In this document: piece by piece, positions 46,183 to 54,478 of the stretch
How the letters are laid out: each line of letters starts with the position of its first letter
How positions within the stretch are numbered: position 1 is the first letter of the stretch
Source: Proteiniborus sp. MB09-C3
Lineage (GTDB): Bacteria > Bacillota > Clostridia > Tissierellales > Proteiniboraceae
Length of the DNA stretch: 64,000 nt
Assembly (NCBI RefSeq): GCF_030263895.1
Contig: NZ_CP127161.1
Span: 3,658,001-3,722,000, forward strand
Direction: 5' to 3'
Position numbers and translations under genes: made by a program
Notes under the pieces: model-generated
The model's database searches: none
What the model was told of the DNA's origin: nothing
Seen by the model: only the letters and a program-made list of their open reading frames with translations

Positions 46183-47322
46183 CTATCTCAAAGCATTTGC
46201 TGATATTACCATCTTTTGAACCTGTGAAGTTCCTTCATATATTTCAGTTATTTTCGCATCTCTCATCATTCTTTCAACAGGATAATCTCTAGTATATCCA
46301 TATCCACCATGTAGCTGCACTGCCTTAGTAGTCACTTCCATTGCTGTCTCAGCTGCAAATAGTTTAGCCATAGCTGCTGCATTACCATAATCTAAGCCAG
46401 CTGACTTTCTCCAAGCAGCATTATATACCATGAATCTTGCAGCCTCTATTCTTGCAACCATATCAGCTATCATCCATTGAATTCCTTGGAACTGACCTAT
46501 AGACCTTCCAAACTGCTGTCTTTCTTTGACAAATTTTATAGACTCATCTAGAGCTCCTTGAGCTATTCCTAGAGCTTGAGCAGCTATACCAATTCTGCCG
46601 CCATCAAGAGTAGCCATAGCTATCTTAAAGCCTTTGCCAATTTCTCCAAGTAAGTTTTCTTTTGGTACTCTACAGTTTTCAAATATAAGCTCAGTAGTAG
46701 AAGAGGCTCTAATACCCATTTTGTTTTCCCTTTTACCAATCTTAAAGCCCGGGAAATCCTTTTCCACAATGAAAGCAGTTATACCCCTTGTCCCCTTAGA
46801 CTTATCAGTCATGGCAAAAATTATGTATACATCTGCCTGTCCACCATTAGTTATAAATATTTTTGTTCCATTTAATACATAATCGTCACCATCAAGAACT
46901 GCAACAGTCTGCTGCCCCGCTGCATCAGTACCTGCATTGGGTTCTGTAAGACCAAATGCTCCTAGGTACTCTCCTTTAGCTAAGGGTACCAAATATTTTT
47001 GCTTTTGCTCCTCTGTTCCAAATTTCAATATAGGCCAACAACCAAGAGATGTATGTGCAGAGCATATTACCCCAGTAGTTCCACACACTTTTGAAAGCTC
47101 TTCTATAGCTATTGCATAAGCTACCTCATCTCCACCTGCACCGCCATATTGCTCTGGTATAGGTATGCTTAACATATTATACCTTGCCATTTTTTCTACG
47201 CTTTCTCTGGGGAATCTTTCTGTCTCGTCAATTTCTGCTGCTATTGGCTTTATCTCTTTTTCAGCAAACTCCCTCATGACTTTTCTTATGGCTTCCTGTT
47301 CATTTGTAAGGCTAAAATTCAT
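46183..47322 (-). CDS. bcd: Acyl-CoA dehydrogenase (butyryl-CoA dehydrogenase type)
   Basis: The 379 residues have normal length and family motifs: [14 protein letters not shown] (about 120-133), [31 protein letters not shown] and the C-terminal [19 protein letters not shown] with the catalytic Glu. It reduces crotonyl-CoA or a similar enoyl-CoA through the EtfAB encoded next. The true acyl chain cannot be read from the sequence; acryloyl-CoA or an amino-acid-derived enoyl-CoA are possible as well as crotonyl-CoA. No crotonase or thiolase gene lies beside it. A -24/-12 promoter stands 72 bp upstream. Confidence 0.92.
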   Translation of the reverse strand: MNFSLTNEQEAIRKVMREFAEKEIKPIAAEIDETERFPRESVEKMARYNMLSIPIPEQYGGAGGDEVAYAIAIEELSKVCGTTGVICSAHTSLGCWPILKFGTEEQKQKYLVPLAKGEYLGAFGLTEPNAGTDAAGQQTVAVLDGDDYVLNGTKIFITNGGQADVYIIFAMTDKSKGTRGITAFIVEKDFPGFKIGKRENKMGIRASSTTELIFENCRVPKENLLGEIGKGFKIAMATLDGGRIGIAAQALGIAQGALDESIKFVKERQQFGRSIGQFQGIQWMIADMVARIEAARFMVYNAAWRKSAGLDYGNAAAMAKLFAAETAMEVTTKAVQLHGGYGYTRDYPVERMMRDAKITEIYEGTSQVQKMVISANALR

Positions 47323-47394
47323 TTTATTCCCTCCTCATTATTTTGTATTATAGAAAAAATATTGATATTTTTATAACATACTTCATTTTATATA

Positions 47395-47411
47395 TGCAAA
47401 ACTCTTGCCAT
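47395..47411 (-). promoter_or_regulatory. Candidate sigma-54 promoter of bcd-etfB-etfA
   Basis: On the minus strand ATGGCAAGAGTTTTGCA has GG and GC 10 bp apart (47408-47409 and 47396-47397) and strongly resembles the ndhF promoter. The predicted start near 47384 gives a leader of about 60 bases. No TTTCA-N4-TGAAA site was found above it, so a different activator is likely. Confidence 0.7.
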
Positions 47412-47561
47412 TTATTTTATTATACTTCAATAGAAATTAAATATCTATTATCTTTGTTAATCTCTTGTCTTACATTTTCTTAACAATATGGCAATAATTA
47501 AGCACTTTATGCGACTGATAGCTAATCACAACGACTTAATTATCGAACTTTTTCATGATGT

Positions 47562-47579
47562 TTGTTAATAAAATAACGT
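47562..47579. promoter_or_regulatory. Possible Rex site upstream of bcd
   Basis: TTGTTAATAAAATAACGT has a perfect left half of the Rex operator and a right half with two mismatches. It lies about 180 bp before the predicted bcd start, rather far for a repressor. Confidence 0.35.
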
Positions 47580-47750
47580 TATTTGCTCAATAAGAAAAGC
47601 AGGAAAATAGGCTAAGTATTCAAGTAAAACTGAGGGTTTGGCTCCATAAGTATCATAATAAGATATTAGTAACATAATTTCGAATCCTTCACCATTTAAT
47701 TACATTGAAACTCAAAAATAGTCTGTTTTTGTCTGTTATTACTACACTAT

Positions 47751-47769
47751 GTGTCCAATATACGGACAC
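47751..47769. promoter_or_regulatory. Inverted repeat, possible activator site for the bcd promoter
   Basis: GTGTCC-N7-GGACAC is a perfect inverted repeat about 370 bp before the predicted bcd start, in an otherwise gene-free region. It might be the enhancer of a second sigma-54 activator; only its symmetry supports this. Confidence 0.35.
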
Positions 47770-47941
47770 TACCCGTTTTTCATTTACTTTTTAAAACATA
47801 TTTCATAATAACATAAGTAAATTCTCATTTAGGCAAACATTTTCAACTACAGAATCTAGTAATTGATTTATACAAAAGAGCTATGACATCCTTGTAGTTC
47901 AAAGAGATCATAGCTCCTAATGTGAATTTATAAAATAATAC

Positions 47942-48064
47942 TTAGTATACACTGTTTAATTTCTTTTCTAGTATCTTTTGAAGTTGACCAAATATAGAGG
48001 TTATAATCCAATAAGCAAGCATCACAGCTGCAAATGTCTCGAAAAATTTGTAATTTGAAGCCCT
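47942..48064 (-). pseudogene. Relic of a polar amino-acid ABC transporter permease (C-terminal end)
   Basis: On the minus strand an open stretch reads ASNYKFFETFAAVMLAYWII followed by TSIFGQLQKILEKKLNSVY and a stop. This is the typical last membrane helix and basic tail of glutamine/polar amino-acid ABC permeases. Upstream the frame breaks at a TGA (48074-48076) and then runs into repeat-like DNA. No start codon or remaining domain is present, so this is a dead fragment of about 40 codons. Confidence 0.6.
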
Positions 48065-48099
48065 CAAAAAGTTTCAAAACATGTTAAGTGTCCTACATG

Positions 48100-48187
48100 T
48101 ATAGATTCTTAGTGAGTAGGGTTTATACTACCTGTCTCAGGATGACGATTTTCACACAGTTTGTCGCCTTTTTGCTTTCCGACACGT
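48100..48187. repeat. Fragment of the dispersed MITE-like repeat
   Basis: AGATTCTT, CTCAGGATGACGA and TTTTCACACAGTTTGTCG followed by a CCTTTTTGC segment correspond in order to parts of the 1965-2133 element. It lies between the permease relic and the end of rex. Confidence 0.45.
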
Positions 48188-48188
48188 T

Positions 48189-48827
48189 TTATTCTTTATT
48201 CACTTCTTTAAACATATATGACAATATAAATAAGCTCTCATTTAAATGAACATTTTCAACTACAACATCCTCAGGAACCTTTAGATCAGTAGGAGCAAAG
48301 TTCCATATGCCTTTTATATTACTTTTAATAAATTTATCTGCTACTCCCTGTGCATGTTCCTTTGGAGTAGTTATAATTCCTATTTCAACTCCATTATCTG
48401 CAATAAATTTTTCAAGTAAATCAACATCATGTATCTCAATATCTCTAATTTTTAAACCTATTACCTTAGGATTCTTATCAAATAGAGCTAAAAGCTTAAA
48501 TCCAGCATCTTCAAACCCTCTATAATTTGCTATTGCCTGCCCAAGATTGCCTGCACCTACTAAAACAGCTTTATAAGTTCTCTCCAAGCCTAAAATTTTA
48601 CCAAGCTGTTTATATAGCTCTTCAACATTATAGCCATAGCCTTGCTGTCCGAATCCTCCAAAATTATTTAAATCCTGTCTTATTTGGGAAGCTGTAAACC
48701 CAGTAATATTACTTAGTTCTTGGGATGATATTCTATTGATATCTTTATCTAATAGTTCACCTAAGTATCTGTAGTATTTAGGTAGTCGTCTTATGACTGC
48801 CATAGAAACTCGATTTTCTTTTTCCAT
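48189..48827 (-). CDS. rex: Redox-sensing transcriptional repressor Rex
   Basis: It binds DNA when NADH/NAD is low and represses fermentation genes. The 212 residues have the N-terminal winged helix (IRRLPKYYRYLGELL, then ISSQELSNITGFTASQIRQD) and the dinucleotide fold with VLVGAGNLGQAIANY (about 89-103), then the swapped C-terminal helix. The length is normal. A clear sigma-A promoter lies about 80 bp upstream. Possible target sites in the window lie before gluD and bcd. Confidence 0.96.
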   Translation of the reverse strand: MEKENRVSMAVIRRLPKYYRYLGELLDKDINRISSQELSNITGFTASQIRQDLNNFGGFGQQGYGYNVEELYKQLGKILGLERTYKAVLVGAGNLGQAIANYRGFEDAGFKLLALFDKNPKVIGLKIRDIEIHDVDLLEKFIADNGVEIGIITTPKEHAQGVADKFIKSNIKGIWNFAPTDLKVPEDVVVENVHLNESLFILSYMFKEVNKE

Positions 48828-48881
48828 ATAAATTTTCCACCCACTCTTATTCAGATTTTCATGTCGCGAAATATTTAAAAT

Positions 48882-48910
48882 ATTATATCATTAGGTTAAA
48901 TTTCTGTCAA
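48882..48910 (-). promoter_or_regulatory. Sigma-A promoter of rex with a palindrome on its -35 box
   Basis: TTGACA (minus strand, 48905-48910) and TATAAT (48882-48887) are 17 bp apart. The -35 box is part of the perfect inverted repeat TGTCAATTTGACA (48905-48917), a possible operator. Confidence 0.8.
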
Positions 48911-49046
48911 TTTGACAATAGTAACCAATTTCCATTATATCAATAGTATTGTTTCTTACCCTTTTAAAAATAATACCCTATTGTTTCTTTTTTAAACGTT
49001 TTTTGATAAAATTATAATAATTAGTATGAAGCGAGGAGGAAACAAA

Positions 49047-50975
49047 GTGATAGTTTTATCATGTAGCAATATATCTAAAAGCTATGTAATAGATACAATA
49101 CTAGATAAAATCACTTTTTCACTAAATGATAATGAAAAAGTTGGTCTTGTTGGTCTAAACGGAGCTGGCAAATCAACATTATTTAATATTTTGTGTGGAA
49201 GAATTTCTATGGATTCTGGAGAAATATATGTATCAAAGGATTGTAAAATAGGCTATCTTGAGCAAAACACACAAATAGAAAGCGATAAGTCTATTTTTGA
49301 TGAAGTTATGGATGTATTCACACCTTTAATAGGCATGGAGGAAAAACTGAGAGAGCTTGAGCATAGTATCAGTGCAGAAGGTCAAAAGCAAGAATCAAAA
49401 CTGCTGGACTCCTTAATGGATGAATATGCTCATCTCATGGAAGAATTTCAAAATAAAAATGGATATGGCTTTAAAAGCGAAATTAAAGGAACTCTAAAAG
49501 GACTAGGTTTTAGTGAAGAACAGCTCTATATGCCTGTAACTCATTTGAGTGGCGGACAAAAAGCAAGAGTTATGCTTGCAAAGCTACTCTTAAGCAAGCC
49601 TGATATTCTACTTTTAGACGAGCCTACTAACCACCTTGATATACAAGCCATAGACTGGCTAGAAAGATATATTAAGGAATACAAGGGTGCAGCAATAATA
49701 ATATCTCATGATAGATATTTTCTTGATAATACTGTGTCCAAAATATTTTATCTAGAAAGCTCTCTATTAAAAATATATGGTGGAAATTACACTAGCTTTA
49801 TGAAAAAGAGAAAAGATGAGTTAGAGCTTTTAGAGAAAAAATATGAAGAACAGCAAAAAGAAATTTCAAGACAGGAGGAAATCATTAGAAGATTTATGTC
49901 CTACGGAGGACAAAGATATATAAGACAAGCCCAAAGCAGACAAAAAATGCTAGATAAGATGAAAAGGATAGATTCTCCTGCTAATGAAAGTAAAAAAACT
50001 AAAATTAGATTTGAGCCAAAGGTAAAGAGTGGAAATGATGTAATGTCTGTAGAAAACCTAAATAAATCCTTTGATGAACGCATTCTGTTTAGTGATGTAA
50101 GCTTCAAAATATATAGAGGAGAAAAGGTTGGGCTTATAGGACCTAATGGTGTAGGAAAAACAACCCTTTTCAAGATGGTCATGGGAACAGTACCTATAAC
50201 TGATGGAACCATAAATTTAGGTCACCATGTCAATATAGGGTATTTTGATCAGGAACAATCTAATCTTAATGAAGAAAAAACTATTGTAGATGAGATTTGG
50301 GATGAAAATCCATCACTAGACCACTACCAGATTAGATCTCTTCTTGCACAGTTTTTATTCTTTGGTGATGATATATTTAAGGAAATATCTGAATTAAGTG
50401 GTGGAGAAAAGAGCAGGGTGGCACTGATAAAGCTTATGATGTCAAAGTCCAATTTACTTCTAATGGATGAACCTACAAATCATCTTGATATAGATTCTAA
50501 AGAAGTACTTGAAGATGCTCTGCAAAACTATGATGGAACTCTCTTGGTTATATCCCATGATAGATATTTCTTAAATAAGGTTACAAATAAAATACTAGAC
50601 TTATCTAATACTGGTATCACTGAATATTTGGGTAATTACTCGTATTATCTAGAAAAAAAGAATGCTCCTATATACGATAGCGATGATGATATTGCTCAAA
50701 AAACTAAGACTCAGCTAAAGGCTGAAAAGAAAAAAGAAAAGGACAAAAAACTGCTTGAGAGAAAGCAAAAAGAATTGATAAAAGATTTAGAGAAAAATAT
50801 CTCTAACTATGAAAATAAAATTCATGAGTTGGAAAATGAAATGTATGATCCAAATATATATTCGAACCATGAAAAAAGTCAGCAAATTCATCAAGAAATA
50901 TTAAAGCTTAAAGATGAACTGGAGTTACTCTATGATGAATGGGTTATACTGACAGAGGAAGTGTCAGAGGAATAA
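49047..50975 (+). CDS. ABC-F family ATPase
   Basis: The 642-residue cytoplasmic protein has two ABC domains in one chain and no membrane part: first Walker A GLNGAGKS with LSGGQKARVMLAKLL and LLLDEPTNHLD, second Walker A GPNGVGKT with LSGGEKSRVALIKLM and LLMDEPTNHLD. A charged linker (about 235-310) and a C-terminal coiled coil (about 560-640) are present, as in the Uup/YdiF/EttA groups that act on ribosomes. The start is a GTG at 49047 behind GGAGG; an ATG 21 bp upstream has no ribosome site. It could give antibiotic protection, but lacks clear marks of that branch. Confidence 0.9.
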   Translation: MIVLSCSNISKSYVIDTILDKITFSLNDNEKVGLVGLNGAGKSTLFNILCGRISMDSGEIYVSKDCKIGYLEQNTQIESDKSIFDEVMDVFTPLIGMEEKLRELEHSISAEGQKQESKLLDSLMDEYAHLMEEFQNKNGYGFKSEIKGTLKGLGFSEEQLYMPVTHLSGGQKARVMLAKLLLSKPDILLLDEPTNHLDIQAIDWLERYIKEYKGAAIIISHDRYFLDNTVSKIFYLESSLLKIYGGNYTSFMKKRKDELELLEKKYEEQQKEISRQEEIIRRFMSYGGQRYIRQAQSRQKMLDKMKRIDSPANESKKTKIRFEPKVKSGNDVMSVENLNKSFDERILFSDVSFKIYRGEKVGLIGPNGVGKTTLFKMVMGTVPITDGTINLGHHVNIGYFDQEQSNLNEEKTIVDEIWDENPSLDHYQIRSLLAQFLFFGDDIFKEISELSGGEKSRVALIKLMMSKSNLLLMDEPTNHLDIDSKEVLEDALQNYDGTLLVISHDRYFLNKVTNKILDLSNTGITEYLGNYSYYLEKKNAPIYDSDDDIAQKTKTQLKAEKKKEKDKKLLERKQKELIKDLEKNISNYENKIHELENEMYDPNIYSNHEKSQQIHQEILKLKDELELLYDEWVILTEEVSEE

Positions 50976-50979
50976 GAAA

Positions 50980-51029
50980 ATTCAAGCAAATTCTAGTTTA
51001 ACATCCTAGTAATTTGCTTGAATTTTTTG
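50980..51029 (+). terminator. Terminator of the ABC-F gene
   Basis: ATTCAAGCAAATT and AATTTGCTTGAAT form a 13-bp stem that ends in TTTTTTG, a few bases after the stop codon. Confidence 0.9.
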
Positions 51030-51131
51030 TCATATTTCTATTCCTACTATCGAATTATGTCAACACTTTAAAAAGTAGCTATTGTTCCATATTATTCTAA
51101 TTCTTATAACAAAAATTTTATTTTCCCCATT

Positions 51132-51281
51132 TAATCCACATATTATTCACATAATCCACAACGTTATCCACATTATCATGTAATATGATATGTACTTCAC
51201 AACAATATTTCCACATTATCCACAGACAATCTATATTTTTATGCATAGCAATGTGGACAAGCTGTGAATAACTTATTCACT
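51132..51281. other. DnaA-box cluster
   Basis: Four perfect TTATNCACA boxes (51143-51151, 51164-51172, 51216-51224, and 51263-51271 on the minus strand) and four boxes with one mismatch (51132-51140, 51152-51160, 51252-51260, 51273-51281) lie within 150 bp, flanked by very AT-rich DNA. No dnaA or dnaN is near and gene strand does not switch here, so a DnaA-titration site or secondary regulatory locus is more likely than oriC. Confidence 0.7.
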
Positions 51282-51423
51282 TTTTTATGTCGAATTTAGA
51301 AGAACTTAGTTTACATAATGTGATATACATAAAAAATATTTTTGTCAAAAAATTCTTTATTATATTAGCTTAACAATTTAAACACCAAAGTAAAAAACTT
51401 TTTATAAACTTGCCCAGACATTT

Positions 51424-52473
51424 TTATAAGCTCTGTTTTATCCTATCCTCAAGCTTTAAATTAGGCTCTGCATTTAAATCAAGACCTGCCATATTTCCAT
51501 TAATAAAATTATAGTAAGCTGAACAGCCTATCATAGCAGCATTATCTGTACATAAAATTCTGGAAGGAAATCTAATATCTAATCCTTCCTTTTTCCCTCT
51601 TTCAGTTAACATATCTCTTAAGCCTTGATTTGCAGCTACTCCGCCTGCCACTACTATTGTATTTGAGTTCATTTGCTTAGCAGCTCTTATTGCTTTTTCA
51701 GTCAGCACTTCTATTACAGATTGTTGAAAACTAGCAGCCACATCTTCTATTGATATATCCTCTCCTTTTTGCTTTGAGCTGTTTAGGTAATTGAGTACTG
51801 CTGATTTTAGGCCGCTAAAGCTAAAATCATAGCTACCTTCCTCAAGATATGCCCTAGGAAAATCCACTGCATTTTTATTACCTATGACAGCAAGCTTGTC
51901 TATGAGCGGTCCTCCAGGGTATCCTAATCCCAACGCTCTAGCGATTTTGTCAAATGCTTCTCCTGCGGCATCATCTCTGGTTCTTCCAAGGAGCTCATAA
52001 TCTCCATAATCCTTCATATACACTAAATGAGTATGTCCTCCAGATACCACAAGACATACAAAAGGAGGCTCTAGTTCAGGATATTCTATGAAGTTAGCAT
52101 ATATATGACCCTCTATATGATTTACTGGAACTAGGGGTATATCTTTGCCAAATGCAAGTGCTTTTGCAGCGGATATGCCTACCAGAAGAGCTCCTACAAG
52201 ACCTGGTCCATAGGTCACTCCTATATTATCTACATTGTCAAGAGCTATTCCTGCATCATCTAATGCATTTTGTATAATCAAATTTATATTTTCTATATGC
52301 TTTCTTGAAGCTACCTCTGGTACTACTCCACCAAATTTTTTATGTATTTCTATTTGTGAAGATATTATATTTGATAATACATGTCTGCCATTTTTTAAAA
52401 CCGCCGCTGCTGTTTCATCACATGAGGTTTCAATTGCAAGTGTAATTATATCTTTTTTTATATCATTGTTCAT
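51424..52473 (-). CDS. tsaD: tRNA threonylcarbamoyladenosine transferase TsaD
   Basis: It transfers threonylcarbamoyl to A37 of tRNAs that read ANN codons, together with TsaB and TsaE. The 349 residues are a full-length Kae1/TsaD protein: [15 protein letters not shown] at the start, the metal-binding His pair in [11 protein letters not shown] (about 116-126), SGGHTHLV, and the late motif CTDNAAMIG. The TsaB and TsaE genes are not beside it. It is a housekeeping gene with no visible tie to the neighbours. Confidence 0.97.
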   Translation of the reverse strand: MNNDIKKDIITLAIETSCDETAAAVLKNGRHVLSNIISSQIEIHKKFGGVVPEVASRKHIENINLIIQNALDDAGIALDNVDNIGVTYGPGLVGALLVGISAAKALAFGKDIPLVPVNHIEGHIYANFIEYPELEPPFVCLVVSGGHTHLVYMKDYGDYELLGRTRDDAAGEAFDKIARALGLGYPGGPLIDKLAVIGNKNAVDFPRAYLEEGSYDFSFSGLKSAVLNYLNSSKQKGEDISIEDVAASFQQSVIEVLTEKAIRAAKQMNSNTIVVAGGVAANQGLRDMLTERGKKEGLDIRFPSRILCTDNAAMIGCSAYYNFINGNMAGLDLNAEPNLKLEDRIKQSL

Positions 52474-52987
52474 TTTGATTCCTCCAAATTATACAGTTGC
52501 CAATCCAAACACAGCAAATTTATATGGCTTTTAATAAAACCATTCGCAGCCTTAATCTCGCCCATAAGAGCATAAATTAATCTGTTGTGCTAATTAAATT
52601 AGGAGTAACTTAATCCTGTGTTTAAGATGACATATAGATTTCATTATTCTATCATATATTATATCCTCATGAAATGCATATTACCATATATACATTATTT
52701 AAATCCCATAAATTCTAAAAAAAGAGATGCTTCGCTTACGCTCAGCATGACAGCAAGCTGCTGTCCTAAATATAGCAAAAAACATTCAAGAGCAGTGTCA
52801 TATTAGTTAAGCTTAAAAAGTTTTGCTTTATTACGCAAAACCTTTTAATAGCTTTTGTTCTAAATATTGCTTTAATATTATTCTTATGATTTACAGAAAA
52901 TATAATCATAGACTAAATAAAAGTCTTGAAAATGGTCTATATGAATACTCAATTTTTAAGGGTAAAAATATCCTTAGGAGTGATGTC
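52474..52987. other. Intergenic region with a repeat fragment
   Basis: The only recognisable item in this 514-bp gap is the palindromic fragment at 52724-52766. The plus-strand reading frame that crosses the right part has no ribosome site and no protein-like composition. Confidence 0.5.
52724..52766. repeat. REP-like repeat fragment
   Basis: AGAGATGCTTCGCTTACGCT followed by CAGCATGACAGC corresponds to the right inner part of the 1965-2133 repeat (AGACCCATTCGCTTCGCTCA followed by GGGCGACAG). It is followed by the small dyad CAGCAAGCTGCTG. Confidence 0.5.
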
Positions 52988-53170
52988 ATGGCTAATAATA
53001 GAAGACCTTTCTATTGGAAACTTTCCTCCGCTAATATAATGTCTGATGGTATGTTAAAAGACATAAGCTATGGAGATTATGCTCTTATGATGGCCGTAAA
53101 TGATATACCATTAGAAGATAAGGATACTAGCAAACATGATGAAAATGGGGATAATGAAAATAAGCGTTAA
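52988..53170 (+). CDS. Small protein of unknown function
   Basis: The 60-residue protein starts at an ATG seven bases after AGGAGTG. It has a basic start (MANNRRPFYWKLSSANIM) and a very acidic, Asn-rich tail. No domain, signal peptide or metal site is visible. I do not recognise it. A hairpin follows directly, which supports a real, separately transcribed gene. The longer open frame upstream (to 52823) has no ribosome site. Confidence 0.45.
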   Translation: MANNRRPFYWKLSSANIMSDGMLKDISYGDYALMMAVNDIPLEDKDTSKHDENGDNENKR

Positions 53171-53179
53171 AATAGCTTA

Positions 53180-53202
53180 AGCTGGGCAAATTTTGCCCAG
53201 CT
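53180..53202 (+). terminator. Hairpin after the small gene
   Basis: AGCTGGGCAA and TTGCCCAGCT form a perfect stem 10 bp after the stop codon. The T-run is poor (CTTATG). Confidence 0.55.
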
Positions 53203-53242
53203 CTTATGACCTAACTCAATTTTCCGAGTACTTTTATATAAC

Positions 53243-53467
53243 CTAACTCCATTCGTCATAGTCCATTTCCATGGCCATATTAGTAAGTATCTCATCAGTT
53301 AAATCTAAGTCACATTTATGATTTCTTGTAAAATGAACACAGTTCTCACAGCTTTTCACCACATATCCAGATGGATTTACAGAGGACATCATTCTTTCAT
53401 CATCTGATGTATACCTATGTTCGCTACATTTTTCAGCAACTCTTCTTAGTTGGTCTTTACTTGCCAT
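53243..53467 (-). CDS. Small Cys-containing protein of unknown function
   Basis: The 74-residue soluble protein has Cys residues in EKCSEH, in SCENCVHF (a CxxC) and in HKCDLDL, with a nearby His, a pattern that could bind zinc or a metal cluster. The C-terminus is acidic (MAMEMDYDEWS). GGAGGG precedes the ATG. I do not recognise the family. It stands between a convergent small gene and the YIP1 gene and is not clearly part of an operon. Confidence 0.6.
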   Translation of the reverse strand: MASKDQLRRVAEKCSEHRYTSDDERMMSSVNPSGYVVKSCENCVHFTRNHKCDLDLTDEILTNMAMEMDYDEWS

Positions 53468-53552
53468 TTATAACCCTCCTACAATTATTTTTTTGAATTT
53501 AAGTTTAATAAAACTACTTATTATATTATCTGTATTTCTTCAAAAAATAAAA

Positions 53553-53585
53553 CAAAAACATAGATCAAATCTACCTATGTTTTTG
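53553..53585 (-). terminator. Terminator after the YIP1 gene
   Basis: CAAAAACATAG and CTATGTTTTTG form an 11-bp stem; on the minus strand the hairpin runs into TTTTATTTTTT. Confidence 0.85.
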
Positions 53586-53610
53586 TTTTATAATTAATTA
53601 CTTTTTAATC

Positions 53611-54324
53611 TTAAATCTGTCCAGCCGCCTTCATTCCTAGCACGCCTAGTCCTGAAGAAATCAATATAAATACAATCCAGGTGCCCAAAACTAGTATAGC
53701 AGAGCTTTTCTTGCTTATTGAATATACCTTAGATATGCCTATAATTGCAAGTATTTGATACCATATTACAAACACATCTAGACTTGCTAATAGGGTATGT
53801 AAAAATGTACCAGCTTGTGAATCGGGCAAAAATACAGCTAAAGATGTAAGTATATTATTTTGCTTTGTAATAAATGATATTATAGCAATTATTATACTGC
53901 CTAAAAGAACTGGGAAATATGAATGTGCAATTACAGAAAATGCTTGTTTGAATGTACCTGTTCCATTTACAAAGCCAGAAAATGCATTGATTAATGCACT
54001 TTTAACCAGCCATACAATAACTATCAAAATTACTGCAAATATTATTCCAGTGTAAACTTGCGCAGTTATTAACCCTTCAGGAGCTTCCATTCCTGACATT
54101 GCAAATTGCTGAATTATTGCCTCCTTCATCGTGCCTATTCTAGGCAAATAAGTAGCTAAAATTCCTAGTAGTATTACAAGCATTGGGAATAAAACCTTTG
54201 GATAATCTTTTAGATTTTCAAAAACCTTACTTGGGCGAATAAAAATATACTTTAATCTTTCCCACCAACTAAAAGGTTTTACTTCATTTACTTCATTTTG
54301 ATTTTGATTAATATTTTCAGCCAT
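53611..54324 (-). CDS. YIP1-family membrane protein
   Basis: The 237-residue protein has a polar N-terminus with an amphipathic stretch (KPFSWWERLKYIFIRPSKVF) and about five membrane helices, as in YIP1-domain proteins. Their role in bacteria is not known, though they often neighbour ABC exporters. It follows the MacB-like permease gene by 154 bp that contain a hairpin, so it may be transcribed apart. No catalytic motif is seen. Confidence 0.8.
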   Translation of the reverse strand: MAENINQNQNEVNEVKPFSWWERLKYIFIRPSKVFENLKDYPKVLFPMLVILLGILATYLPRIGTMKEAIIQQFAMSGMEAPEGLITAQVYTGIIFAVILIVIVWLVKSALINAFSGFVNGTGTFKQAFSVIAHSYFPVLLGSIIIAIISFITKQNNILTSLAVFLPDSQAGTFLHTLLASLDVFVIWYQILAIIGISKVYSISKKSSAILVLGTWIVFILISSGLGVLGMKAAGQI

Positions 54325-54416
54325 TTTAATCCTCCCTTCATATTTTTAATTTAAAGAGATTCTAATATCTATTAGAGACACTCTGATATTTCATAGAGAT
54401 ATTCCCAATATTGTAT

Positions 54417-54436
54417 GGGGACATTCCCATGTCCCC
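54417..54436. repeat. Palindrome GGGGACAT-N4-ATGTCCCC
   Basis: A perfect 8-bp inverted repeat lies 43 bp after the macB-like gene. It has no T-run and is more like the GGGGACA/TGTCCCC palindromes scattered in many bacterial genomes than a terminator. Confidence 0.5.
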
Positions 54437-54478
54437 GTACCTTAACATGTATCCCTCTAGACATAAATATCCCTTAAA

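Noticed and set aside
47454-47486. TTGTTAA and TTAACAA half-sites upstream of bcd as a Rex operator
   Set aside because: The halves are about 18 bp apart instead of 4, so one Rex dimer would not bind them in the known way.
47489-47504. GG-N10-GC match on the plus strand (TGGCAATAATTAAGCA)
   Set aside because: No plus-strand gene follows, and the -12 part is poor. I treat it as a chance match.
51132-51281. DnaA-box cluster as the chromosomal origin
   Set aside because: No dnaA, dnaN, rpmH or gyr genes are near and the coding strand does not switch. Kept as a DnaA-binding cluster only.
54417-54436. GGGGACAT palindrome as a terminator
   Set aside because: There is no T-run on either side. It was listed as a repeat-like palindrome instead.
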